64,000 nucleotides of DNA from Pseudomonas abietaniphila (GTDB taxonomy: Bacteria; Pseudomonadota; Gammaproteobacteria; Pseudomonadales; Pseudomonadaceae), in assembly GCF_900100795.1 (NCBI RefSeq), contig NZ_FNCO01000005.1, positions 248,001-312,000 of the forward strand, in the 5' to 3' direction. The position numbers and the translations under genes were made by a program. The first letter of the stretch is position 1, and every line of letters begins with the position of its first letter. This document shows, one piece after another, positions 46,975 to 55,934 of the stretch. Under the pieces are notes generated by a model. It saw only the letters and a program-made list of their open reading frames with translations, was not told where the DNA came from and did no database searches.

Positions 46975-47979
46975 TCAGCCCACCACCACCTGATTGCGCC
47001 CATTGTGCTTGGCCGCATAAAGCCCCTGATCAGCGCTCTGGATCACTTGGCGGCTGTGGCTGCCGACCTGCGGCACCACTGTCGACAGGCCGATGCTGAC
47101 GGTCAGGCTGGCACCTTCGCTGGGTGCGATATGAGGGATGTTCATGCCGGCCACGGTCTGGCGCAGTTTCTCGGCCAGAAGGCGTGCGCCGCCAGGTGAG
47201 GTATTGGGCAGCACCAGCGCGAACTCTTCACCGCCGTAACGGGCGGGCAAATCGGAAGGACGGCTGCAGCTGGAACGGATCGCCTTGGCGACCTGACGCA
47301 ATGCTTCGTCCCCCTCCAGGTGACCGAAATTGTCGTTATACGCTTTGAAATAGTCGACATCGATCATCATCAACGACAACTGCGTCTGTTCACGAATCGC
47401 CCGGCGCCACTCCAGTTCCAGGTATTCGTCGAAGTGGCGGCGATTGGACAGCCCGGTCAGGCCGTCGGAGTTCATCAGGCGTTGCAGCACCAGATTAGTG
47501 TCCAGCAACTGCTGCTGACTGACCCGCAGCGCGCGGTAGGCTTCGTCACGCTGGAGCAGGGTCATATAGGAGCGCGAGTGATAGCGGATACGCGCAACCA
47601 GCTCGATGTTATCCGGCAGTTTGACCAGGTAATCGTTGGCACCGGCCGCGAACGCCGCGCTCTTGATCAGCGGGTCTTCCTTGGTTGAGAGCACGATGAT
47701 CGGAATATCCCGGGTGGCCGGGTTGTTGCGGTATTCGCGCACCAGCGTGAGGCCGTCAAGACCCGGCATGACCAGATCCTGAAGGATCACCGTCGGTTTG
47801 ATCTGGATCGCCTGAGCGATCGCTTGATGCGGGTCGGCGCAAAAGTGAAAATCGATGTTTTCTTCGTTCGCCAGCCCACGCCGGACTGCCTCGCCAATCA
47901 TCGCCTGATCGTCGACCAGTAACACCATGGCAGCGTTTTCGTCCGTGGCGTTTACATCGTCCAGCTGCAAATCATGCAT
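46975..47979 (-). CDS. wspR: WspR, response regulator diguanylate cyclase
   Basis: WspR makes cyclic-di-GMP when phosphorylated by WspE, which raises biofilm and exopolysaccharide formation. The 334-residue protein has a receiver domain (phospho-acceptor D68 in [13 protein letters not shown], conserved lysine in LSTKED). A helical stalk (about 135-170) and a GGDEF domain with GGEEF at 249-253 follow. The inhibitory I-site RPSD lies at 240-243, five residues before GGEEF, so product inhibition is intact. It is last in the wsp cluster, 45 bases after wspF. Confidence 0.95.
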   Translation of the reverse strand: MHDLQLDDVNATDENAAMVLLVDDQAMIGEAVRRGLANEENIDFHFCADPHQAIAQAIQIKPTVILQDLVMPGLDGLTLVREYRNNPATRDIPIIVLSTKEDPLIKSAAFAAGANDYLVKLPDNIELVARIRYHSRSYMTLLQRDEAYRALRVSQQQLLDTNLVLQRLMNSDGLTGLSNRRHFDEYLELEWRRAIREQTQLSLMMIDVDYFKAYNDNFGHLEGDEALRQVAKAIRSSCSRPSDLPARYGGEEFALVLPNTSPGGARLLAEKLRQTVAGMNIPHIAPSEGASLTVSIGLSTVVPQVGSHSRQVIQSADQGLYAAKHNGRNQVVVG

Positions 47980-48024
47980 TCAGGGTCTCCTGGTCACAGG
48001 CGGGCTGTGAAATCACCTGGAAAT

Positions 48025-49035
48025 TCATTGGGTGAATACCTCGGTCAAGCGAGGCGCTATCGTGTCCAGCGGGCGAATCTCCTTGGCGGCGTCAATTGCG
48101 GCTGCCGCTTTGGGCATGCCGTACACCGCACAGCTTCGCTGGTCCTGGGCGATGGTGAGGAACCCGCGCTGACGCATCAGCTTGAGCCCCTGTGCGCCAT
48201 CGCGCCCCATCCCCGTCAACAGAACACCGACTGCATCACCGTTCCAATAACTGGCCACGCTTTCGAAAAACACATCGATCGAAGGCCTGTAAATCTCATT
48301 CACCGGCTCTGCCGTATAAGCCAGCGTGCCGTTCTTCAACAGACGAATATGGTGGTTGGTGCCCGCCAGCAGCACGGCGCCGCTTTGTGGCGGCTCACCG
48401 TCACGGGCCAGCCGCACCTGCAACCCCGAAGAGCTGCTCAACCACTGTGCCATCCCGGCGGCAAACACTTGATCCACGTGCTGCACCAACACGATGGCGG
48501 CCGGAAAGTCCTGCGGCAGCGCCTTGAGCAGCACTTCCAGCGCCGCCGGCCCACCTGCGGACGAACCAATGGCGACCAGACCCTGACGCTGCGAGGCTTC
48601 GCGCAACGGAGCCGGTGTCGGACGCACGCGGCTGTCACGCTGACCAATGAGCCAGCCTATATTAAGAATCTTGCGTAACAAAGGCGCGGCAGCATCCTTG
48701 GGGTTGCCCGCACCGATCGCCGGGGTGTCCACGACGTCCAGCGCACCGTGGCCCATGGCCTCGAATACCCGGTGGACGTTCTGTTCACGGTCCACCGTCA
48801 CAATCACGATGGCGCACGGCGTCTCGGCCATGATGCGGCGGGTGGCTTCCACGCCATCCATCACTGGCATGATCAAGTCCATCAGGATCAGATCCGGGGT
48901 CAGTTCGGCACACCGTTCCACCGCCTCGGCCCCATTGCTGGCGACCCACACCACCTGATGCGCGGGCTCGAACGCCAGCGCACGGCGCAGCGCTTCGACC
49001 GCCATGGGCATGTCATTGACGATGGCGATCTTCAT
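48025..49035 (-). CDS. wspF: WspF, CheB-like methylesterase
   Basis: WspF resets the WspA receptor by demethylation; its loss locks WspR on and gives wrinkly colonies. The 336-residue protein has a receiver domain (D53 in LILMDLIMPVMDG) and a CheB domain. The catalytic serine is in AIGSSAGGPAALEVLL near residue 158, the histidine in LVQHVDQVFAAG near 185, and the aspartate in LLTGMGRDGAQGLK near 280. The frame is intact, so this strain is expected to be wild type for wspF. It overlaps wspE by 4 bases. Confidence 0.95.
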   Translation of the reverse strand: MKIAIVNDMPMAVEALRRALAFEPAHQVVWVASNGAEAVERCAELTPDLILMDLIMPVMDGVEATRRIMAETPCAIVIVTVDREQNVHRVFEAMGHGALDVVDTPAIGAGNPKDAAAPLLRKILNIGWLIGQRDSRVRPTPAPLREASQRQGLVAIGSSAGGPAALEVLLKALPQDFPAAIVLVQHVDQVFAAGMAQWLSSSSGLQVRLARDGEPPQSGAVLLAGTNHHIRLLKNGTLAYTAEPVNEIYRPSIDVFFESVASYWNGDAVGVLLTGMGRDGAQGLKLMRQRGFLTIAQDQRSCAVYGMPKAAAAIDAAKEIRPLDTIAPRLTEVFTQ

Positions 49036-51425
49036 CCTTGCGCATCTCCTATCAACTCAACGACCGCGTCGAGCAACGCGTCGTCATGGAAACTGGCCTT
49101 GGCCAGATAATAGTCGGCACCGGCGTCGAGCCCTCGACGCCGGTCTTCCTCACGATCCTTGTATGACACCACCATCACCGGCAACGACTGCAGGCGACTG
49201 TCGCGACGCAGCAATGTCACCAGTTCGATACCGTCCATGCGCGGCATGTCGATGTCGGTGATCAGCAGGTCAAAATCCTCGGCGCGCAACGCGTTCCACC
49301 CGTCCATGCCGTCCACCGCCACCGCTACGTCATAGCCGCGCCCGAGCAACAATTTGCGTTCCAGCTCGCGCACGGTCAGCGAATCGTCGACCACCAGCAC
49401 GCGTTTGCGGGCTTGATTATCCGCCTGCCGATTGCGCCGATCGATACGTTCCAGGCGTCCGGTATTCAGCAATTTTTCAACCGAACGCAGCATGTCCTCG
49501 ACGTCGATGATCAGCACCGCAGAACCATCGTCAAGCAACGCGCCCGCCGAGATGTCCTGAACCTTGCCCAGGCGGGGATCCAGTGGCAGCACCACCAGCG
49601 TACGCTCGCCGATAAATCGCTCCACCGCCACGCCGTACACCGCGTCGCGCTCTCGGATGACCACCACCTTGAGCACGTCTTCGCTGTGCTGACTGGCCGG
49701 GCGATTGAGCAACTGACTGGCCGCGACCAGCCCGACATGACGCTCCTCGTGCCAGAAGTGCTGACGGCCTTCGAGCTGCACGATGTCATCGGCCTGCACG
49801 TCACGCATGCGTTCGATGTGCGCCAACGGGAAAGCATAGGCCTCACCACCGACCTCCACCACCAGGCTGCGCACCACCGACAGCGTCAGGGGGACTTCGA
49901 GATGGAAGCAGCTGCCCTGCCCCGCCTGCTGGACCAGTTCGACACCTCCCCGCAGCTGCCGAACCATGTGCTGCACGGCATCCAGCCCGACACCCCGGCC
50001 CGAGACTTCGGTAACCTTGTCGCGCATGCTGAAACCGGGCAGGAATAGGAAGCTCAACAACTCTTCCTCGCTCAACTGCGCCGCCGTTTCCTCGGGCGAC
50101 AACTTGCGGTCGATGATGCTGCGACGCAGGCGTTCAAGATCGACCCCGGCGCCGTCATCGATCAGTTCGACCACCAGCAGCCCCGTCTGATGCGACGCCC
50201 TGAGCGTTATCAATCCCTCCGCGGACTTGCCGCTGGCAAGCCGTTGCTCGGGTGATTCGATGCCGTGATCGACCGCGTTGCGCAGCAAATGCGTCAGCGG
50301 GGCCTCGAGTTTTTCCAGTACATCGCGATCGACCTGGGTCTTCTCGCCTTCAATCTCCAGACGCACCCGTTTGCCCAGAGAGCGTCCAAGGTCGCGAACC
50401 ATGCGCGCCTGCCCGACCAGGACGTCAGCAAACGGACGCATGCGGCAGGCCAACGCGGTGTCGTACAGCAACTGGGCACGCTGGGTCGCCTGCCAGCCGA
50501 ACTCGTCCAGATCGGAGGTCTGCTGAATCAACAGGTGCTGCGCCTCGCTCAACAGACGCCGGGCTTCTTCGAGCATCTTTTGCGCATCGGGATCGACACT
50601 GGCATCGAGCAAGGCTTCCAGGCTGTCGAGCGCACGGCTGGCACCGCTTTGCGACCGTTTGACCCGCTGCATGGCGGTCAGGTACGGCTTCAGCCGCTGC
50701 GTTTCAACCAGCGACTTGCTCGACAGGTCGAGCAGGTTATTCAAGCGCTCGGCGGTCACTCGCAGCACGCGCTCGCCACCCTCGGCAACACGGCGCTCAC
50801 TGCGGCGCCCGGGCTTCGACGGCGCGGAATCGTCTTCGCTTTCAGTCGGCGTGGAAGACGTTGAGGGCACAGGCAATAACAGATCGGCGGGCAGCGGTTG
50901 CGCCGACAGCGGTGCGCTCAACGCCGCAGGCCCCAACGCAGACTGAACGGACGCCACCAACGACTGAGCGTTGGCCAGCAGGAGATCGTCCATTGAGGGT
51001 GTGGCGCTTGGCGCAATGACCGCGTGGCGCACACCGGGCTTGATCAGGTCGGTCATCAGCGCGACATAACCGTCGACATCGCTTTGTCCAACGCTGCTTT
51101 CGCCTGGCGTGGCAATGCGCATGAGCATGTCGGTGCCCATCAACAGCGCGTCGATGTGCTCGGGCTTGAGGTGCAGACGCCCTTCCTGCGCCTCCACCAG
51201 ACAATCTTCCATGACGTGGGAAACACTGACGCCGGCATTGACCCCGACGATCCGCGCCGCGCCCTTGAGCGAATGCGCTGCGCGCATGCAGGCTTCCAGC
51301 TGATCCGCCTGCGTGGGGTTGCGCTCAAGCGCCAGCAAGCCTGCGCTCAGGACCTGGGTCTGGGCTTCGGCTTCCAGGGTAAACAGTTCGAACAACGAAG
51401 CGTCGCGCATCTGATCGGGCGTCAT
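49032..51425 (-). CDS. wspE: WspE, CheA-like hybrid histidine kinase
   Basis: WspE phosphorylates WspR and WspF in response to WspA. The 797-residue protein has an N-terminal HPt domain (H51 in RAAHSLKGAARI) and a Pro/Ser-rich linker (about 150-215). A dimerisation and HATPase domain (RNAVDHGIESPEQR), a CheW-like domain (about 520-660) and a C-terminal receiver with D near 724 (LLITDIDMPRMDG) follow. It is somewhat longer than the 754-residue PAO1 form as I recall it, mostly in the linker. It overlaps wspD and wspF by 4 bases each. Confidence 0.94.
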   Translation of the reverse strand: MTPDQMRDASLFELFTLEAEAQTQVLSAGLLALERNPTQADQLEACMRAAHSLKGAARIVGVNAGVSVSHVMEDCLVEAQEGRLHLKPEHIDALLMGTDMLMRIATPGESSVGQSDVDGYVALMTDLIKPGVRHAVIAPSATPSMDDLLLANAQSLVASVQSALGPAALSAPLSAQPLPADLLLPVPSTSSTPTESEDDSAPSKPGRRSERRVAEGGERVLRVTAERLNNLLDLSSKSLVETQRLKPYLTAMQRVKRSQSGASRALDSLEALLDASVDPDAQKMLEEARRLLSEAQHLLIQQTSDLDEFGWQATQRAQLLYDTALACRMRPFADVLVGQARMVRDLGRSLGKRVRLEIEGEKTQVDRDVLEKLEAPLTHLLRNAVDHGIESPEQRLASGKSAEGLITLRASHQTGLLVVELIDDGAGVDLERLRRSIIDRKLSPEETAAQLSEEELLSFLFLPGFSMRDKVTEVSGRGVGLDAVQHMVRQLRGGVELVQQAGQGSCFHLEVPLTLSVVRSLVVEVGGEAYAFPLAHIERMRDVQADDIVQLEGRQHFWHEERHVGLVAASQLLNRPASQHSEDVLKVVVIRERDAVYGVAVERFIGERTLVVLPLDPRLGKVQDISAGALLDDGSAVLIIDVEDMLRSVEKLLNTGRLERIDRRNRQADNQARKRVLVVDDSLTVRELERKLLLGRGYDVAVAVDGMDGWNALRAEDFDLLITDIDMPRMDGIELVTLLRRDSRLQSLPVMVVSYKDREEDRRRGLDAGADYYLAKASFHDDALLDAVVELIGDAQG

Positions 51426-52105
51426 GTCAGGCTCCGGTTCACTGCCGACAACAGGTGTTCTTCATCCAGCAACCGCAGGCTGCGATTTTTCCACTGCACC
51501 ACGCCTCGGGTGAACCGGGCGTTGCTGTTCTGCGCGGGCGCCGAGGCCGAATCCAGCAGCCGCGCCTCGATGGCGTGAATTCCGTCCACTTCATCGACCG
51601 GCACCACCACCGGCCCGCCCTCGGCCGAGACGATCAACATGCGCGGCATGATGCGCGCCGACGTCGATGGGGGCAGCGAGGTGTCCAGTCCGAGCAGTTC
51701 GACGAACGACAGGCACGCGACCAGCGCGCCTCGCACGTTGGCAACGCCCAGCAGCGCGCGCGAGCGTTGATGCGGAAGCGAGTGAATGGCCTGCACCGGC
51801 GAGACCTCGACCAGGCAGCGCGTCGGCAGGCCCAGCCACTCTTCCCCCAGACGAAACACCACCAGGGAGCGGGTCTGGACGTCACTGGCCAGGTCCTCGC
51901 CCTGCATCGACACGCGGTGCTCCTGAGCCAACGCATAGCGGTCGAGCAATCGTGTGGCCGCCGCCGAATACACCGAACAGTTGCGGCAATGGATGTGCTC
52001 CACCAGCAATGGGCATGAGCGGTCGCCATGAATGCCGATCCGGTTCCAGCAATCGTCGATGGCCTGAGCGTCGTGGCTCACCAGTTCACTGTGTACGCCG
52101 GTCAT
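51422..52105 (-). CDS. wspD: WspD, CheW-like coupling protein
   Basis: WspD links WspA to the kinase WspE. The 227-residue protein has an N-terminal extension with a cysteine pair (HIHCRNCSVYSAA, about residues 38-50) not found in simple CheW proteins. A CheW domain begins at about residue 80 (SLVVFRLGEEWLGLPTRCLVEV) and includes LLGVANVRGALVACLSF. The order A-B-C-D-E-F-R and 4-base overlaps identify it as WspD rather than WspB. Confidence 0.92.
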   Translation of the reverse strand: MTGVHSELVSHDAQAIDDCWNRIGIHGDRSCPLLVEHIHCRNCSVYSAAATRLLDRYALAQEHRVSMQGEDLASDVQTRSLVVFRLGEEWLGLPTRCLVEVSPVQAIHSLPHQRSRALLGVANVRGALVACLSFVELLGLDTSLPPSTSARIMPRMLIVSAEGGPVVVPVDEVDGIHAIEARLLDSASAPAQNSNARFTRGVVQWKNRSLRLLDEEHLLSAVNRSLT

Positions 52106-53406
52106 CGATTACGTCCTTCTTTGTTCACGCCACGCGCTGCACGTTCCTGCAAACGGCGAGCGCCCGCCGCGTCGCCCTGAGCCGCCAGCAACGCCGCCAA
52201 CTGCGCCAATGCTTCGGGGTGCTGAGGCTCGAGGTACAACGCCTTGCGGTAAAACCCTTGTGCGCCCGACACGTCGCCTCCGACTTCGCTGAGCAGCCCC
52301 AGCCAATAGAACACCCTCGCCACCGGCTCGTAGCGCTTGAGGTATTGATCGCACGCTGCTTTTGCCTCGGCACTCTTGCCTTCGTTGGCAAGACGCCTGA
52401 TGTCGTCGAGCAAGGTGGCGGCTTCGCCTGCGGCAGCCGACGGTGGCATCGTCGCGCGGGGCACGGGTGAAGCCGGTGCAAACGGGCTTACGCTGCTTCT
52501 GATCCGCGCAGTGGTAGGCGGTATCGGCTTGACCAGGCGTGACGGTTCAACGGGCAGCGGCGGCGCGACCGGCGTCGCGGTCACCACAGTGAGCGGATCG
52601 GGCAGCGGCTCGGCACGATGGCGAAAGGCGAAGGACTGGGCGATGCCGATCGACGCCATCCCCATGCGACCGAGCAGGCTGCCCTCAGCAGGTCCGATGA
52701 ACAACACGCCGTCATCGCGCGTCATGCGCTTGAGCGCCTCGAAGCCACGCTTCTGGGTGTCGACGTCGAAATAGATCAGCAGGTTGCGACAGAACACAAA
52801 ATCGTAGGCCGACTGCGCGACGAGCAAGGTCGGATCAAGCAGGTTTCCGGCTTGAAAACTGACGCGCTCGCGAACCCGATCCTCGACGCGATAGCCCTCA
52901 TTGACCTGACTGAAGTAACGCTCGCGAAAACCGAGGTCAGTGCCGCGAAACGAGTTTTTGCCGTACACGCCCTGGCGCGCGCGCTGCAAGGACAGCGGGC
53001 TGATATCCACCGCCTCGACCTTGAACTGCTGCGGTTGCAGACCGGCATCGAACAACGCCATGGCAATCGAATAAGGCTCTTCACCCGTCGAGCAGGGCAG
53101 GCTGAGGATGCGCAGCGGTCGCACGCCGTTGAGCTGCGCCAGACGCGCAGCGGCCAGCTTGCCCAGCGTGCCGAAAGACTCCGGGTAACGGAAAAACCAG
53201 GTTTCGGGCACGATCACCGCTTCGATCAGCGCTTGCTGTTCTTCTGCCGAGCTCTGCAGCAGTTGCCAGTAGGCGTCATGGTCCACGGCCTTGGCGCTCG
53301 TGCAGCGCTGGCGCACCGCTCGCTCGATGATGGCCTCGCCAACGGACGCCACGTCCAGCCCGATGCGGTGCTTGAGGAACGCGAAGAAACGCGCATCTTC
53401 GCTCAT
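52102..53406 (-). CDS. wspC: WspC, CheR-like methyltransferase with TPR
   Basis: WspC methylates the WspA receptor using SAM and so keeps the system active. The 434-residue protein has the CheR fold with the SAM motif ILSLPCSTGEEPYSIAMALF near residue 99 and FDFVFCRNLLIYFD-type segment YDFVFCRNLLIYFDV near 200. A Pro-rich linker (about 285-330) and a C-terminal TPR region (about 340-425, EAKAACDQYLKRYEPVARVF) follow. It overlaps wspB and wspD by 4 bases each, which indicates tight coupling. Confidence 0.94.
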   Translation of the reverse strand: MSEDARFFAFLKHRIGLDVASVGEAIIERAVRQRCTSAKAVDHDAYWQLLQSSAEEQQALIEAVIVPETWFFRYPESFGTLGKLAAARLAQLNGVRPLRILSLPCSTGEEPYSIAMALFDAGLQPQQFKVEAVDISPLSLQRARQGVYGKNSFRGTDLGFRERYFSQVNEGYRVEDRVRERVSFQAGNLLDPTLLVAQSAYDFVFCRNLLIYFDVDTQKRGFEALKRMTRDDGVLFIGPAEGSLLGRMGMASIGIAQSFAFRHRAEPLPDPLTVVTATPVAPPLPVEPSRLVKPIPPTTARIRSSVSPFAPASPVPRATMPPSAAAGEAATLLDDIRRLANEGKSAEAKAACDQYLKRYEPVARVFYWLGLLSEVGGDVSGAQGFYRKALYLEPQHPEALAQLAALLAAQGDAAGARRLQERAARGVNKEGRNR

Positions 53407-53939
53407 GACGTCGCCTCGAACGATTCAAGGCTCAACGGCTGGGCCGGAAACAGCAATTCACGCACAGCATCGGTCAGCAAATCCTGCACGCGAATCCACT
53501 GCAGTAAACCCAGGGCGTCTTCACGCACCGGGCCAAGGTACGGCGCCTGCCGGTTGTCCAGGCCGTACGCTTTGAACTCATCCGGGGCGCAGCGCAGGGT
53601 TTCGGTGGCCTGCTCAAGAATCAGCCCCAGCCACTGTGGCGCGCGCTCGGCGCTGATGCGGTAGTTCACCAGCACCAGACGGGTGCTGGTGCGTGACTGG
53701 GCAGGTTCACCGAAGGTCAACGCGCTCAGGTCGATGACCGGCACCACCGCACCACGATGAGCAAACACCCCCGCCACCCAATGCGGCGCCTGAGCAATGG
53801 GTTTAAGCACCAGCCGAGGCAGCACTTCGGCGACTTCCGTCGCTTCCAGCGCATACCGTTCCGTCCCGATGCGAAACAACAGGAACAGCTTGTTCTTCGG
53901 CAACACGACCGTGCTGCGTTTGGCTGAATGCTCGATCAT
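53403..53939 (-). CDS. wspB: WspB, CheW-like coupling protein
   Basis: WspB is the second coupling protein of the Wsp complex. The 178-residue protein is a single CheW domain with LFLLFRIGTERYALEATEVAEV near the N-terminus and WVAGVFAHRGAVVPVIDLSAL in the middle. It lacks the cysteine-pair extension of WspD. It starts 9 bases after the wspA stop and overlaps wspC, matching the known order. Confidence 0.93.
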   Translation of the reverse strand: MIEHSAKRSTVVLPKNKLFLLFRIGTERYALEATEVAEVLPRLVLKPIAQAPHWVAGVFAHRGAVVPVIDLSALTFGEPAQSRTSTRLVLVNYRISAERAPQWLGLILEQATETLRCAPDEFKAYGLDNRQAPYLGPVREDALGLLQWIRVQDLLTDAVRELLFPAQPLSLESFEATS

Positions 53940-53948
53940 GGTCCCGAC

Positions 53949-55571
53949 TCAGACCTTGAAGCGCGAAACGCCGCTGCGCAGTCCCACCGCGACCTGGCTC
54001 AGCTCGTCGATGGCGAAACTGGCCTGGCGCAGGGACTCCACGGTCTGGCTGCTGGCATCGCCCAGCTGCACCAGGGCCTGATTGATCTGCTCGGCACCGG
54101 TGGCTTGCGCCTGCATGCCTTCGTTGACCATCAACACCCGGGGCGCCAGCGCCTGCACCTGGTGGATGATCTGCGAAAGCTGCTCGCCGACCTGCGTCAC
54201 TTCGAACATCCCCCGGCGCACTTCTTCGGAGAATTTGTCCATGCCCATGACGCCTGCCGACACCGCCGACTGGATCTCACGCACCATCTGTTCGATGTCG
54301 TAGGTCGCCACGGCGGTCTGGTCGGCAAGACGTCGCACTTCGGTCGCGACCACGGAAAAACCACGGCCGTACTCGCCGGCTTTCTCGGCTTCGATGGCGG
54401 CGTTGAGGGACAGCAGGTTGGTCTGGTCGGCCACCTTGACGATGGTCACCACCACCTGATTGATGTTGCCGGCTTTCTCATTGAGGATCGCCAGCTTGGA
54501 GTTGACCAGGTCGGCCGCGCCCATCACCGAATGCATGGTGTCTTCCATGCGCGCCAGCCCTTGCTGTCCGGAACCGGCAAGAATCGAGGCCTGGTCCGCA
54601 GCGGAGGTGACCTCTGTCATGGTCCGGACCAAATCGCGCGACGTGGCAGCGATTTCACGGGAGGTTGCACCGATCTCGGTGGTGGTCGCGGCGGTTTCCG
54701 TGGCGGTCGCCTGCTGCTGTTTGGAGGTGGCCGCAATTTCGGTGACCGACGTGGTGACCTGCACGGACGAGCGCTGCGCCTGGGACACCAGTGCGGCCAG
54801 TTCGGTGACCATGTCGTTGAAACCGGTCTGCACGGAACCGAACTCGTCGTTGCGGTCCAGCTTCAGACGGCTGCTCAGATCACCCGTGCGCATGGTGTCG
54901 AGAATCCGCACGATGCGGTTCATCGGTGCCAGAATCGCGCGCATCAGCAGCAAGCCGCAACCGGCTGCCACCAGCACGGCAACGATCAGCGAAATCCCCA
55001 GGGTGATCTTTGCACTGGAAACAGCGGCCTGAATATTGTCGGACGACCGATCAGCGTTGAGCTTGTTCTTGGCGCCCAACGTATTGAGCACCTTGCGACC
55101 TTCAGACCACACCGGCGTCAGTTGCTCGGCGAAAATACGTTGGGCCAGCGGGAAGTTGTCACTTTGATAGGCGGCAAGAACGCTATTGAGCACCAACCCA
55201 TAACGCTCGCGCAACTGCAGGAAATGGGCAAAGTCACTGCGATCGTCTTCTTCAAAAATGCTCTTCTGATAGTTCGCAATTTGCGTTTGCAGACGGTCTT
55301 CGAAATCTTTGTATTCATCTTCTTCAGTACTGCTGAGGCTGCGCCCAGTGCCCTCGACGAGCAACTGTTGGGTGCGCACGTAACTTTCCGCCCAAGCGCC
55401 TCGCACAGTGCCGCTGTAATAGACGCCAGGCAGCGCATCCAGTCGAACTTCATCGCCGCTGTTTTCAATGACCCACAGCCGATTGAACGCCACGACGACC
55501 ATCAACAGCATGATGGTGATGATTACCGCAAAGCTCGCCAAAATACGTTGACGCAACGTCCAGTTCTTCAC
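53949..55571 (-). CDS. wspA: WspA, surface-sensing methyl-accepting receptor
   Basis: WspA is the membrane receptor that responds to surface contact and drives WspE. The 540-residue protein has a first transmembrane helix at about 10-32, a periplasmic four-helix-type domain (about 33-187) and a second helix (about 188-210). A HAMP domain (AILAPMNRIVRILDTMRTGD) and a cytoplasmic signalling domain with the tip motif EKAGEYGRGFSVVATEVRRL near 380 follow. Length agrees with PAO1 WspA. It is the first gene of the wsp operon. Confidence 0.95.
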   Translation of the reverse strand: MKNWTLRQRILASFAVIITIMLLMVVVAFNRLWVIENSGDEVRLDALPGVYYSGTVRGAWAESYVRTQQLLVEGTGRSLSSTEEDEYKDFEDRLQTQIANYQKSIFEEDDRSDFAHFLQLRERYGLVLNSVLAAYQSDNFPLAQRIFAEQLTPVWSEGRKVLNTLGAKNKLNADRSSDNIQAAVSSAKITLGISLIVAVLVAAGCGLLLMRAILAPMNRIVRILDTMRTGDLSSRLKLDRNDEFGSVQTGFNDMVTELAALVSQAQRSSVQVTTSVTEIAATSKQQQATATETAATTTEIGATSREIAATSRDLVRTMTEVTSAADQASILAGSGQQGLARMEDTMHSVMGAADLVNSKLAILNEKAGNINQVVVTIVKVADQTNLLSLNAAIEAEKAGEYGRGFSVVATEVRRLADQTAVATYDIEQMVREIQSAVSAGVMGMDKFSEEVRRGMFEVTQVGEQLSQIIHQVQALAPRVLMVNEGMQAQATGAEQINQALVQLGDASSQTVESLRQASFAIDELSQVAVGLRSGVSRFKV

Positions 55572-55646
55572 AGTCAGCCCTCAAGAGTTCAACACCGGCA
55601 GATACCGGGTTCAAGAAGCGGACCACAGACGGCCCGAAGCGAGCGG

Positions 55647-55652
55647 AGTATA
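55647..55652 (-). promoter_or_regulatory. Candidate -10 box of the wsp operon
   Basis: TATACT on the minus strand lies about 76 bases before the wspA start. The 17-base-spaced -35 position reads GGTTAA, a poor match, so an activator or another sigma factor may be needed. Confidence 0.3.
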
Positions 55653-55692
55653 GCCTAGTGCCTTACCAATTAACCGGGCTGTTTCCGACATA

Positions 55693-55730
55693 GATAACGC
55701 GATAACGCACAGATATATCAGAAATATCTG
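55693..55730. promoter_or_regulatory. Palindrome and direct repeat upstream of the wsp promoter
   Basis: GATAACGC is directly repeated (55693-55708), followed by CAGATAT-N7-ATATCTG (55710-55730), a perfect 7+7 inverted repeat. AT-rich palindromes of this size are typical regulator sites. The bound protein is unknown. Confidence 0.4.
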
Positions 55731-55808
55731 ACACGCTATCGGCATGTGGGAGGATTGCTTGATGGCAGGCGCCCAGGCGTTATCGGGAGCACTGAATCAC
55801 CTTCGAAC

Positions 55809-55921
55809 CTGTAGGAGACGTCGGAGGTTACGACGGCAGCGAAAGCGTAGTGTCAGGCAACCCATCTACCACTGAAGCCATTCGTTCGCTGCCGTCGTAA
55901 CCTCCGACGTCTCCTACAGGG
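55809..55921. repeat. ACGTC-core REP-like doublet, complete
   Basis: Arms CTGTAGGAGACGTCGGAGGT (55809-55845) and CCGTCGTAACCTCCGACGTC (55882-55921) are near-perfect inverted copies around about 40 bases. It is the best-preserved example of this family in the window. Confidence 0.88.
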
Positions 55922-55934
55922 AATCGGGTGTCTG

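Larger units (their letters stand above)
55572..55934. other. Upstream region of wspA
   Basis: This 363-base gap carries a possible wsp promoter, a 21-bp palindrome and a direct repeat (55693-55730), then a complete ACGTC-core REP doublet (55809-55921). No gene is seen. The DUF533 gene on the same strand ends at 55935, so the REP doublet separates the two transcripts. Confidence 0.6.

Noticed and set aside
53928..55658. A 576-codon frame opposite wspA
   Set aside because: It is an antisense shadow of wspA, rich in Gly, His and Arg, without domain features.
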